A DNA stretch of 64,000 bases from PRO6 sp035565775. GTDB taxonomy: Bacteria; Pseudomonadota; Alphaproteobacteria; Rhizobiales; Xanthobacteraceae. The notes below the pieces were generated by a model, which saw only the letters and a program-made list of their open reading frames with translations, searched no databases and had not been told where the DNA came from. Of the stretch, positions 28,201 through 36,383 are shown piece after piece; positions within the stretch are counted from its first letter, which is position 1, and every line of letters begins with the position of its first letter. The position numbers and the translations under genes are program-made. Location: assembly GCA_035565775.1 (NCBI GenBank), contig DATMRW010000025.1, positions 1 to 64,000 of the forward strand, given 5' to 3'.

Positions 28201-30481
28201 GCCGGGCATGGCGCTGAAGGTGCCGGTCAAGGTCGGCGGCCTGAACGCGGGCGAGGACGCCAAGATCGTGGTTGCGGCGGTCGATGTCGGCATCCTCAAC
28301 CTCACCAACTACAAGCCGCCGGAGCCGGATACGTTCTATCTCGGGCAGCGCCGCCTGTCGGCGGAAATCCGCGATCTCTATGGCCAGCTGATTGACGGCA
28401 TGCAGGGCACCCGCGGCGCGATCCGCACCGGCGGCGACGCGGGAGCGGCCGAGCTGCAGGGCAGTCCGCCGACACAGAAGCCGCTGGCCTTCTATTCCGG
28501 CATCGTGACGGTCGCGGCCGACGGCACCGCCAATGTCGAGTTCGAGCTGCCGGAATTTGCCGGCACCGCGCGGGTGATGGCGATCGCGTGGACGGCGACC
28601 AAGCTCGGGCGCGCGACCGTGGACGTCACGGTGCGCGATCCGGTGGTGCTGACGGCGACGCTGCCGCGTTTTCTGCTCAGCGGCGATCGCGGGACCATGA
28701 CCTTCGACCTCGACAATGTGGAAGGCGAGGCGGGCGACTATCGCGTGGCGATCACCGCAACCGGCCCCGTGAAGGTGACCGGCAATCCAGCCACGACGCT
28801 GAAGCTCGGCGCCAAGGAGCGCCGCACCTCCGCGCTCGCGCTCAGCGCGGCGGGCACCGGCACGGCGCAGTTCGACGTCGCGATCTCCGGGCCGAACGGC
28901 CTGTCGCTCAAGCGCAGCTATGCAATGAACGTCAAGCCGGCGACCCAGATTTTGAGCCGGCGTTCGGTGCGCACGCTGGCGAAGGGCGAGAGCCTGACGC
29001 TCAGCTCGGACATGCTGGCGGGGCTGGTGGAGGGCACCGGCGGCTTCTCGCTGTCGGCGGGCCTGTCCTCGGCGATCGACGCCGCGGCGGTGCTGAAGGC
29101 GCTCGACCGCTATCCGTTCGGCTGCACCGAGCAGATCACCAGCCGCGCGCTGCCGCTGCTTTACGTCAACGACCTCGCGGCTGAGCATAATCTGGCGATC
29201 GACGGCGCCGCCGATCAGCGCATCAAGGATGCGATCGACCGCGTGCTTGCGCGCCAGGGCTCGAACGGCTCGTTCGGCATGTGGTCGAACGGCGGCGAGG
29301 ACCAGTGGCTCGATGCCTACGTCACCGACTTCCTGACGCGGGCGCGCGAAAAGGGATTTGCTGTCCCGGACGTCGTTTTCAAGATGGCCCTCGACCGCAT
29401 CCGCAATGCGGTCGTCAATGCCGAAGAGCCTGACAAGGAGAATGGCGGGCGGGATCTCGCCTATGGCCTTTACGTGCTGGCCCGCAACGGCGTCGCCCCA
29501 GTCGGCGATCTGCGTTACCTCGTCGATACCAAGCTCGACCGGCTGGCCACGCCGATCGCCAAGGCGCAGCTCGCCGCCGCGCTGGCGCTCGTCGGCGACA
29601 AGATCCGCGCCGAACGCGCTTATGCTGCGGCGCTGGAAAGCCTCAATCCGAAACCGGTCCGTGAATTCGGCCGCGTCGACTACGGTTCGGCGCTGCGCGA
29701 TGCGGCGGCGCTGACGACGCTGGCGAGCGAGGGCAATGCGCCGCGCGCGCTGCTGATCTCCTCGGTGCAGCGGATCGAGGCCGCGCGCGGCCTGACGCCA
29801 TATAGCTCGACGCAGGAGAATGCGTGGCTGGTGCTGGCGGCGCGGGCGCTCGCCAAGGAAGGGGCGGCGCTCTCGCTCGACCTCGATGGCAGCCCGGTGA
29901 AGGCTGCGCTCTATCGGAACTATAAGGCGGCCGACGTCGCCGGGAAAACCGTGAAGCTGACCAACACCGGCGATGCGCCGGTGCAGGCGGTGCTCTCGGT
30001 CAGCGGCGCGCCGGTGGCTGCCGAGCCCGCGGCGTCGAACGGCTTCACCATCGAGCGCAGTTTCCACTCGCTTGACGGTGAGGCGGCCGATCTCGCCAAT
30101 GTGAAGCAGAACGACCGTTTCGCGGTGGTGCTCAAGATCACCGAACCCAGGCCGGAACGCGCGCAGATCATGGTTGCCGACTATCTGCCGGCGGGGCTGG
30201 AGATCGACAACCCGGCGCTGGTTTCCTCAGGGGATGCCAGCAAGCTCGACTGGATCGAGAACGGCGTCGAGGCCGAGCACACAGAGTTCCGCGATGACCG
30301 CTTCAGCGCTGCCATCAAGCGGTCACCGGCCGATCCTACCGTGTTCACGGTCGCCTATGTCGTGCGCGCGGTGACACCCGGCAGCTATGTGCTGCCGCAG
30401 GCGATGGTGGAAGACATGTACTTCCCCTCGCGCTACGGGCGCACAGCGACCGGCACCGTCGAGGTGAAATCGGTGAAATGA
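25250..30481 (+). CDS. Bacterial alpha-2-macroglobulin family protein (YfhM-like)
   Basis: A giant periplasmic protease trap of 1743 residues. The signal peptide covers about residues 1-30 (FVRGLALVLALGC..., likely cut at SLHA-AEK). Macroglobulin-like beta domains occupy most of the chain, the bait and MG2-type section contains AYVYAERGVYRSGETVYL-type text (residues about 520-540), and the thioester motif GCTEQ lies at 1291-1295 in an alpha-helical toroid. The thioester cysteine is intact, so covalent trapping is possible. AAAAGGAG precedes ATG 25250. It overlaps pbpC by 4 bp; this pair matches the E. coli yfhM-pbpC unit, in which the trap is thought to protect the periplasm when the wall is breached. 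Confidence 0.93.
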   Translation: MFGFVRGLALVLALGCGAALGSGSLHAAEKAYRRAELADSAIRLEAQIKTEAGPVAKPLQTLRTEADAALRRGDARQALVILGQAAAIAPGDSGNWLRLAQAIFQARPANNAEQTLLLERISTAAYIAYQRAGNGGEEAEALAVLGRAMAERKLWRPALDALRLSLELREVADVRVRYETLRGEHGFRLLDYSVDSDSASPRVCFQFSEQLAKRADFSPFVALGGSSSPALSAEDQQLCVDGLKHGERYNINLRAGVPSQVKETLQKSAEFNIYVRDRKPFVRFSGKAYVLPRTGQRGLPVVSVNTTTVAIQVFRIGDRNLLNTVTGSDFQRNLSPYEVENLAASTGMKVWSGDLTTEAPLNQDTTTAFPVDQALGNLEPGVYAMTAAPKMPGKAGEEYEALATQWFIVSDLGLTAFSGNDGIHVFVNSLASTDQVGGAEVRLLARNNEILATRKTDASGHALFEAGLTRGEGGLSPALVTAMTEQSDYAFLSLKTGAFDLTDRGVAGRVVPSAADAFVYAERGVYRSGETVYLTALLRDGQGNALGAAPLTVVVERPDGVEFRRATLPDQGAGGRSMTLPLNSAVPTGTWRVRAFTDPKAPSVGETTFMVEDYIADRIEFELTTGAKEISNEAPVELKVDGRFLYGAPASDLTLEGDVLVSPAAERPGYPGYRFGTVDETAETNERTPIEDLPQTDENGRAIIKVGLDKAPEATRLQEAKIFVRMSESGGRAVERKLTLPVAPNGPMIGVRPGFSGGGISEGDKAVFDVVLVGRDGKRIARSGLRYELLKIESRYQWYRQGGSWEYEPIKSTRRVADGLIDVSADQLARVEAAPQPGRYRLDVTSADGDNLLTSVQFDVGWYSDGSADTPDLLETSIDQQQYRSGDTITVSVNAKTAGKLTVNILGDRLLTTRTLDVKEGLSQVKIPVGRDWGTGAYVVATLRRPLDTAHQRMPGRAIGLKWFGIDKAARTLDVALSPPALVRPGMALKVPVKVGGLNAGEDAKIVVAAVDVGILNLTNYKPPEPDTFYLGQRRLSAEIRDLYGQLIDGMQGTRGAIRTGGDAGAAELQGSPPTQKPLAFYSGIVTVAADGTANVEFELPEFAGTARVMAIAWTATKLGRATVDVTVRDPVVLTATLPRFLLSGDRGTMTFDLDNVEGEAGDYRVAITATGPVKVTGNPATTLKLGAKERRTSALALSAAGTGTAQFDVAISGPNGLSLKRSYAMNVKPATQILSRRSVRTLAKGESLTLSSDMLAGLVEGTGGFSLSAGLSSAIDAAAVLKALDRYPFGCTEQITSRALPLLYVNDLAAEHNLAIDGAADQRIKDAIDRVLARQGSNGSFGMWSNGGEDQWLDAYVTDFLTRAREKGFAVPDVVFKMALDRIRNAVVNAEEPDKENGGRDLAYGLYVLARNGVAPVGDLRYLVDTKLDRLATPIAKAQLAAALALVGDKIRAERAYAAALESLNPKPVREFGRVDYGSALRDAAALTTLASEGNAPRALLISSVQRIEAARGLTPYSSTQENAWLVLAARALAKEGAALSLDLDGSPVKAALYRNYKAADVAGKTVKLTNTGDAPVQAVLSVSGAPVAAEPAASNGFTIERSFHSLDGEAADLANVKQNDRFAVVLKITEPRPERAQIMVADYLPAGLEIDNPALVSSGDASKLDWIENGVEAEHTEFRDDRFSAAIKRSPADPTVFTVAYVVRAVTPGSYVLPQAMVEDMYFPSRYGRTATGTVEVKSVK

Positions 30482-32592
30482 GCAAGGCCGCACTCGCCAT
30501 CGCGGACAGCGGGTCGCGCCGCCGCCGATGGGTGACAGCCACAGCGGCAGCATTGGCAGTGGTTTGCGTCACGGTGGCCGGCGCTGCGGCGTGGGTGCAT
30601 GCGCTCGGCCCGTTGCCACTCGACGAGGCGCGGCAGGCGTCGCGCGTCGTCGTCGATCGCAACGGCAAGCTGCTGCGCGCCTATGCGATGGCGGATGGCC
30701 GCTGGCGGCTGCCGGTGCATGCCGCGAGCGATGTCGATCCGCGCTACATCGACGTGCTGCTCGCCTATGAGGACCGGCGTTTTTACACGCATAGCGGCGT
30801 CGATCCGCTGTCGCTCGGCCGTGCCGCGCTGCAGTGGATCACGCGCGGCGAGATCGTCTCCGGCGGCTCGACCATCACGATGCAGCTTGCGCGCCTCTTG
30901 GAGCCGCGCGAACGCCGCTCGATCTACGCCAAGCTGAAGCAAGCGGTGCGCGCGCTGCAGCTCGAGCGCGCGCTGAGCAAGAGCGAGATTTTGGATCTCT
31001 ACCTCACGCTCGCGCCCTATGGCGGCAATCTCGAAGGTATCCGCGCCGGGTCGCTGGCCTATTTCGGCAAGGAGCCCAAGCGGCTGTCGCTCGCGCAGTC
31101 GGCGTTGCTGGTCGCGCTGCCGCAGTCGCCGGAGCGGCGGCGGCTCGATCGCCATCCGCAGGCCGCCCATGCCGCCCGCGACCGCGTGCTCGAGCGGATG
31201 GTGGAGCAGCAGCGCGTCCCGCCGGAAGACGCCGCGCGCGCCAAGGCCGAGCCGGTGCCGCGCTGGCGGCTGCCGATGCCGATCCTTGCGCCGCATGCCG
31301 CCGATCAGGCGACGTTCGGCGGGGCCGATCCGGTCATCCGCCTGACGCTGGAGGCCGGCCTGCAGAGCCGGCTCGAACGGCTGGCGCGTGACCGCGCGAC
31401 CAGCCTCGGGCCGGAGATCTCCGTCGGCATCGTGGTGGCGGATAATGCCAGCGGTGAGGTTTTGGCCCATGTCGGCTCGGCGGATTATTTCGACGAGCGC
31501 CGCGCCGGGCAGGTGGACATGGTGCGGGCGGTGCGCTCGCCGGGCTCGACACTCAAACCCTTCATCTATGCGCTGGCGTTCGAGGACGGCATCGTCCATC
31601 CGGAAAGCCTGATCGATGATCGCCCGGTGCGCTTCGGCAATTACGCGCCGGAAAACTTTGACATGACCTTTCAGGGCACGGTGCCGGTCCGCAAGGCGCT
31701 GCAGCTGTCGCTGAACGTGCCGGCCATCGCCTTGCTCGACCGCATCGGCTCGGCGCGGCTGTCGTCGCGGCTGCGGCAGGCGGGCATCAATCTGGTGCTG
31801 CCGAAGGATGAGACGCCCGGCCTTGCAATGGGGCTCGGCGGCGTCGGCGTCACGCTGCGCGATCTCGTGCGCGCCTATGCGGGGCTTGCGCGGCTCGGCG
31901 ACACCGTCCCGCTGCGCGAGTTCGCGAACACGGAGGAGGCGCCCGGCGAGGCGCTGCGGCTGACCGATCCGGTCGCGGCCTGGCATGTCGGTCATGTGCT
32001 GCTCGGCGCACCGCCGCCGGAGAACGCGGTGGCCGGGCGCATCGCTTTCAAGACCGGGACGAGCTACGGCTACCGCGACGCATGGTCGGTCGGCTTCGAC
32101 GGGCGCTACACGATCGGCGTCTGGGTTGGCCGCCCCGATGGCGCGCCAGTGCCGGGCATGCTCGGGCGCGGCACCGCGGCGCCGATCCTGTTTGATGCAT
32201 TCGCCCGCACCGGGCTCGTTCCCGCGCCGTTGGCGCGGGCGCCGCGCGGCACGCTGATCGCCTCCAATGCCCGGCTGCCATTGCCGCTGCGACGGTTCAG
32301 GCCCGCAGGCGAGCTGGTCGCAACCGGCACCGCGCCCACGGTCCGCATCCAGTTTCCCCTCAACGGCTCCCGGATCGAGGCGAGCGAGCGCGGCGAGACC
32401 GCCTTCATGCCGGTTCCGGTGAAGGTTGCCGGCGGGGTCCTGCCGCTGACCATGCTGGTCAACGGCGTGGCAGTCGGCGGCCCGGAAAACCGCCGCCAGA
32501 CCCTCGTTCAGCCGCCCGGTCCGGGCTTCGTACGGCTTACGGTGATGGATGCGACTGGCGCGGCGGACACAGTTGTCGTCAGAATTCAATAA
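30478..32592 (+). CDS. pbpC: Penicillin-binding protein 1C
   Basis: Bifunctional cell-wall synthase, 704 residues. A short cytoplasmic start and one membrane anchor (about 18-40) precede the GT51 glycosyltransferase domain (about 60-215) with catalytic Glu98 in YEDRRFY and GGSTITMQLARL at 129-140. The transpeptidase has SxxK in STLKPF (Ser357) and KTG at 525-527. A C-terminal PBP1C-type beta domain follows (about 600-704). It overlaps the macroglobulin gene by ATGA, so the two proteins are coupled; all catalytic motifs are intact. Confidence 0.94.
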   Translation: MSKAALAIADSGSRRRRWVTATAAALAVVCVTVAGAAAWVHALGPLPLDEARQASRVVVDRNGKLLRAYAMADGRWRLPVHAASDVDPRYIDVLLAYEDRRFYTHSGVDPLSLGRAALQWITRGEIVSGGSTITMQLARLLEPRERRSIYAKLKQAVRALQLERALSKSEILDLYLTLAPYGGNLEGIRAGSLAYFGKEPKRLSLAQSALLVALPQSPERRRLDRHPQAAHAARDRVLERMVEQQRVPPEDAARAKAEPVPRWRLPMPILAPHAADQATFGGADPVIRLTLEAGLQSRLERLARDRATSLGPEISVGIVVADNASGEVLAHVGSADYFDERRAGQVDMVRAVRSPGSTLKPFIYALAFEDGIVHPESLIDDRPVRFGNYAPENFDMTFQGTVPVRKALQLSLNVPAIALLDRIGSARLSSRLRQAGINLVLPKDETPGLAMGLGGVGVTLRDLVRAYAGLARLGDTVPLREFANTEEAPGEALRLTDPVAAWHVGHVLLGAPPPENAVAGRIAFKTGTSYGYRDAWSVGFDGRYTIGVWVGRPDGAPVPGMLGRGTAAPILFDAFARTGLVPAPLARAPRGTLIASNARLPLPLRRFRPAGELVATGTAPTVRIQFPLNGSRIEASERGETAFMPVPVKVAGGVLPLTMLVNGVAVGGPENRRQTLVQPPGPGFVRLTVMDATGAADTVVVRIQ

Positions 32593-32618
32593 ACGCGCGG
32601 CAAGCTGTTGTCCCTGCG

Positions 32619-34388
32619 ATGGTTTCATCGTATGCGACAGCCATGGTGGAAACCCTTGGAAAACGCAGATTTGGTGAGGGGCGGGAGCCGAGAACCCGCA
32701 TCGATCCCGGCCGTTCGCTGGCGCGGTTGCTCGATGTTGTCTCGGCGACGCATGCGCGCGCGCTCGCGTTCCTGATCGTTTGCGGGTTTCTGTTCTTTCT
32801 GCCGGGCGTTTTCCACATCCCGCCGATCGACCGGGACGAGGCGCGATTCGCGCAGGCCACCAAGCAGATGGTGGAAACCGGCGACCTCGTCGACATCCGC
32901 TTCCAGAACGAGGTGCGCTACAAGAAGCCGGTCGGCATTTACTGGCTGCAGGCTGCAACGGTGCAGACCGCATCCGCCCTCGGCATTCCGAACGCCCAAA
33001 TTCGCATCTGGATCTATCGCATCCCGTCGGTGATCGGCGCGATCGGCGCGGTGCTCCTGACCTACTGGACGGCGCTTGCCTTCGTCTCGCGACGAACCGC
33101 GGTGATCGCGGCGCTGCTTATGTGCGGCTCATTATTGCTCGGCGTCGAGGCGCGGCTCGCCAAAACCGACGCGGTGCTATTGCTGACCGTGGTCGCGGCG
33201 ATGGGCGCGCTGGCGAAGGCCTATCTGCCGTGGCAGCGCGGCGAGGAGGATGACCGCTCCTGGACGCTGCCTTTCGTATTCTGGACGGCGCTGGCCGGCG
33301 GCTTCCTGCTCAAGGGGCCGCTAATCCTGATGTTCGTCGCGCTCACGGTCGGCACGCTCGCGATCTTCGACCGCTCGGTGGCATGGCTGAAGCGGCTGCG
33401 CCCCGCCTGGGGCCTGCTGTGGATGCTCGTGCTGGTCCTGCCGTGGTTCGTGGCGATTCTGCTGAAGGCGGGCCAGACCTTCATCGCCGACTCGGTCAGC
33501 GGCGACATGCTGAGCAAGATCACCAGCGGGCAGGAGTCCCACGGCGCGCCGCCCGGGCTTTATTTCCTGCTGTTCTGGGTGACGTTCTGGCCGGGCGCGC
33601 CGCTCGCGGGCCTTGCCGCGCCGGCGGCGTGGCGGGCGCGGCGGGAGCCGGCCGTGCAGTTCCTGCTCGCCTGGATCATCCCGTCCTGGATCGTCTTCGA
33701 ACTCGTGATGACCAAGCTGCCGCACTACGTGCTGCCGCTCTATCCGGCGATCGCGATTCTGACCGTCCTCGTGCTGGAACGCGGGAAGCTGTCGCTTTCG
33801 CCGTGGTTGCAGCGGGGCGCGGCGTGGTGGTTCGTCATTCCGGTGCTGCTATCCGCCAGCGCCATCATCGGCGTGATGATGCTGACCCTGCAGCCGACCT
33901 TCCTGGCGTGGCCGTTCGCGGCAGGGGCACTGATTTTCGGCCTGTTCGCCTGGTGGCTGTATGACGATGTGCGCGCCGAGCAATCGGTGCTGTGCTCGGT
34001 CGCGGCGTCGCTGTTCCTCTCCGTCACGCTGCTCGGCATCGTGGTGCCATCGCTCGCGCCGCTGTTCCCGAGCGTTGAGGTGGCCCGCGCGCTGCGCAAT
34101 GTCGAATGCGTCAAACCGCAATCGGCGGCTGCCGGGTTCCACGAGCCGAGCCTCGTCTTCATGACCGGCACCTCGACGCTGCTGACCGACGGTTCCGGCG
34201 CGGCCGACTTCCTCGGCAAGGGGAGCTGCCGCTTTGCGCTGGTCGAGGCGCGGCAGGAGCGGACCTTTGCTCAGCGCGCCGAGGCGATCGGGCTGCGCTA
34301 CGAGATCGCCAAGCGTATCGAGGGCTACAATTTCTCGCAGGGCCGCCAGATCTCGATTGCGATCTTCCGCAACCTCGGAACGCGCTGA
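32619..34388 (+). CDS. Glycosyltransferase family 39 (ArnT-like)
   Basis: An integral membrane glycosyltransferase of 589 residues that uses a polyprenyl-phosphate sugar. The first periplasmic loop holds the catalytic-type DRDEARFAQATKQM (residues about 70-83) followed by RFQNEVRYKKPVGIYWLQ, the pattern of ArnT and related GT39 enzymes that decorate lipid A or glycans. About twelve membrane segments follow, with a C-terminal soluble domain. It may start at ATG 32619 or eight codons later. It begins an operon with PAP2, GT2 and LAB_N proteins, so a lipid A or outer-membrane glycolipid modification is likely; the sugar is not known. Confidence 0.86.
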   Translation: MVSSYATAMVETLGKRRFGEGREPRTRIDPGRSLARLLDVVSATHARALAFLIVCGFLFFLPGVFHIPPIDRDEARFAQATKQMVETGDLVDIRFQNEVRYKKPVGIYWLQAATVQTASALGIPNAQIRIWIYRIPSVIGAIGAVLLTYWTALAFVSRRTAVIAALLMCGSLLLGVEARLAKTDAVLLLTVVAAMGALAKAYLPWQRGEEDDRSWTLPFVFWTALAGGFLLKGPLILMFVALTVGTLAIFDRSVAWLKRLRPAWGLLWMLVLVLPWFVAILLKAGQTFIADSVSGDMLSKITSGQESHGAPPGLYFLLFWVTFWPGAPLAGLAAPAAWRARREPAVQFLLAWIIPSWIVFELVMTKLPHYVLPLYPAIAILTVLVLERGKLSLSPWLQRGAAWWFVIPVLLSASAIIGVMMLTLQPTFLAWPFAAGALIFGLFAWWLYDDVRAEQSVLCSVAASLFLSVTLLGIVVPSLAPLFPSVEVARALRNVECVKPQSAAAGFHEPSLVFMTGTSTLLTDGSGAADFLGKGSCRFALVEARQERTFAQRAEAIGLRYEIAKRIEGYNFSQGRQISIAIFRNLGTR

Positions 34389-34391
34389 GCG

Positions 34392-35237
34392 ATGCGCGCG
34401 CCGCCAGATGCCCCTGATGCGGGATTCATGCGCCGCCTTGGCATGACCATGGCCTGGTTCGGCGCGACCCTTGTCAGGAAACCGCGCCATTCGCGGTCGG
34501 CCGATGCCAGGCGCGCCCTTGCGATGCGCCGGTTCTGGCAACTGACGGCGGCCGGCGCGCTGATCATCGGCCTGATGTTTTTTGTGGATGTGCTGGCGAT
34601 CTCGGCGATGCCGGTGCGCGGCGCGCCGCAGCTCTGGCCGGTGCGCCTCTATACCGATCTTGCCGAAAACGCCGTCTTTCTGGTTCCGATCAGCGCCGGA
34701 TTGATCCTGATCGCGGTCAAGAGCGCGGTCAGCGCGAGCCCTTTCATCCGGGGCGTTCTGGCGGGCCTTTCCGTACGGCTCACCTATATCGCCTTCGCGG
34801 TTCTCGTTCCCAGCCTCATCACCAAACTGACCAAGGGCGCGATCGGCCGGGGCCGCCCGTTCGTCGGTGGTGAGGCAAACGCCTTCAATTTCCACCCTTT
34901 TGCGGGCGATGTCCGGTTCGAGAGCATGCCCTCCGGCCATGCCACCACGGCCTTTGCCGCCGCTTTTGCGATTTCGGCGGTATGGCCGCAGACCCGCACC
35001 GTCATGTGGATCTATGCCGGCCTGATCGCGGTGAGCCGGGTGGTGCTGCTGGCTCACCATCCGAGCGACGTCGTAACCGGCGCGGTTGTCGGCATTTTAG
35101 GGGCGGTTCTGGTGCAGCACTGGTTCGCCAGCCGGGGCCTTGCCTTCGTCATCGGGGCGGACGGCCGGGTCGTCGCGCTGCCGGGGCCGGGGCTGGTAGA
35201 CCTCAAGAGGGTTGTCGGCGGCCGCGCGGCCCCATAG
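34392..35237 (+). CDS. PAP2-family membrane phosphatase
   Basis: A 281-residue lipid phosphatase with about six membrane segments. The three PAP2 phosphatase motifs are complete: KGAIGRGRP (residues about 151-159), PSGHATTA (180-187) and SRVVLLAHHPSDVVTG. It would remove phosphate from polyprenyl-pyrophosphate or lipid A phosphates. Three bases separate the GT39 stop from this ATG, so cotranscription is near certain. Its place between a lipid-linked-sugar transferase and a GT2 enzyme suggests carrier recycling or lipid A dephosphorylation. Confidence 0.9.
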   Translation: MRAPPDAPDAGFMRRLGMTMAWFGATLVRKPRHSRSADARRALAMRRFWQLTAAGALIIGLMFFVDVLAISAMPVRGAPQLWPVRLYTDLAENAVFLVPISAGLILIAVKSAVSASPFIRGVLAGLSVRLTYIAFAVLVPSLITKLTKGAIGRGRPFVGGEANAFNFHPFAGDVRFESMPSGHATTAFAAAFAISAVWPQTRTVMWIYAGLIAVSRVVLLAHHPSDVVTGAVVGILGAVLVQHWFASRGLAFVIGADGRVVALPGPGLVDLKRVVGGRAAP

Positions 35238-35293
35238 AAACGGGCGCGGGACCGTCGGGGCAGACGGTGCCGGGCAGCGAGCGTCAAATCACT

Positions 35294-36055
35294 ATGCAGA
35301 ACAACTCCACCATTCCCGGGGCGAACGCTCCGACCGTTTCCATTGTCGTGCCGGTGCGCAACGAGGCGGAAAACATCGCTCCGCTGGTTGGCGAGATCGC
35401 CGCGGCGCTGGATGGTCGCTGGGACTTTGAGATCGTCTACGTCAATGACGGTTCCACCGACGCCACGCCGGCTCGCCTCGCTGAATTGATGCGGGATCGC
35501 AAAAATCTCCGCCAGATCCGTCACGCGGCATCCTGCGGCCAGTCCTCGGCAGTGCGGACCGGGGTGCGCGCCGCGCGCGGCACCGTGGTTGCGACCCTCG
35601 ACGGCGATGGCCAGAACAACCCGGCCTTCCTGCCGGACCTGATCGGCGCGGTGATGGCCTCCGAGCATGTCGGCCTCGCCGCCGGGCAAAGGGTGGGGCG
35701 TAAGGACACCGGCTTCAAGCGGTTCCAGTCCCGCGTCGCCAATCGCGTCCGCAGCGCCGTGCTCAAGGACGGCACCCGCGACACCGGTTGCGGCCTGAAG
35801 GCGTTTCGCCGCGACCTGTTTCTGTCACTGCCTTATTTCGACGGGCTGCACCGCTTCCTGCCGGCGCTCGTCCGGCGCGAAGGCTATGAGATCGCCTATG
35901 TCGACGTCATAGATCGGCCACGGCACTCGGGTGTGTCGAATTACGGGTTCTTTGACCGGCTCTGGGTCGGCATCATGGACCTGATGGGGGTGTGGTGGCT
36001 GATCCGCCGCAAAAAAGCGACGCCGGTCGCGACCGAGGTTACGATCCATGACTGA
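35294..36055 (+). CDS. Glycosyltransferase family 2 (polyprenyl-phosphate sugar synthase type)
   Basis: A 253-residue cytoplasmic-face enzyme that loads a sugar on a polyprenyl-phosphate carrier. GT-A core: VSIVVPVRNEAENIAPLV, YVNDGSTDATPARL with the DxD-like DGDGQNNP at residues 98-105, and DTGCGLKAFRRDLF. The C-terminus (GIMDLMGVWWLIRR) may sit on the membrane; there are no two full membrane segments of the ArnC type. ATG 35294 begins the family N-terminus; upstream ORF codons overlap the PAP2 gene. It probably supplies the donor for the GT39 enzyme. Confidence 0.9.
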   Translation: MQNNSTIPGANAPTVSIVVPVRNEAENIAPLVGEIAAALDGRWDFEIVYVNDGSTDATPARLAELMRDRKNLRQIRHAASCGQSSAVRTGVRAARGTVVATLDGDGQNNPAFLPDLIGAVMASEHVGLAAGQRVGRKDTGFKRFQSRVANRVRSAVLKDGTRDTGCGLKAFRRDLFLSLPYFDGLHRFLPALVRREGYEIAYVDVIDRPRHSGVSNYGFFDRLWVGIMDLMGVWWLIRRKKATPVATEVTIHD

Positions 36056-36377
36056 GATTTTTGCGGCGCTCTCGGCCTATCTGCACGACGTCTTCGTCAT
36101 CCAGTTCGATGGCTGGGTGGTGCTCGGCTTCGTTGCGCAGGCGTTCTTCACCATGCGCTTCGTCGTTCAGTGGATCGCCTCCGAGCGGGCGCGCAAGAGC
36201 ATCATCCCGGTGGCGTTCTGGTTCTTCTCGATCGGCGGCGGTGCGCTGCTGCTGATCTATGCGCTGTACCGGCGCGATCCGGTGTTCATCGCCGGGCAGG
36301 CGCTCGGCCTCGTCGTCTACATCCGCAACGTCTACTTCATCTTCTTTGCAAGCAAGCGCGAGACGGTCGAGGCGTAA
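36048..36377 (+). CDS. LAB_N (lipid A biosynthesis N-terminal) membrane protein
   Basis: A 109-residue three-helix membrane protein. WVVLGFVAQAFFTMRFVVQW at residues 23-42, SIIPVAFWFFSIGG, and a third segment GQALGLVVYIRNVYFIFF define the LAB_N domain, elsewhere the N-terminal part of lipid A enzymes or a free-standing partner of GT2/GT39 genes. It overlaps the GT2 gene by 8 bp. This placement, as in other alphaproteobacteria, supports a role in moving or presenting the lipid-linked sugar; no catalytic residues are known. A small-multidrug-resistance-like fold is the alternative reading. Confidence 0.88.
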   Translation: MTEIFAALSAYLHDVFVIQFDGWVVLGFVAQAFFTMRFVVQWIASERARKSIIPVAFWFFSIGGGALLLIYALYRRDPVFIAGQALGLVVYIRNVYFIFFASKRETVEA

Positions 36378-36383
36378 CGGCGA

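Noticed and set aside
27596..30067. An 823-codon open frame opposite the macroglobulin gene
   Set aside because: Arg/Asp/His-rich antisense shadow of a gene whose thioester and domains are clear.
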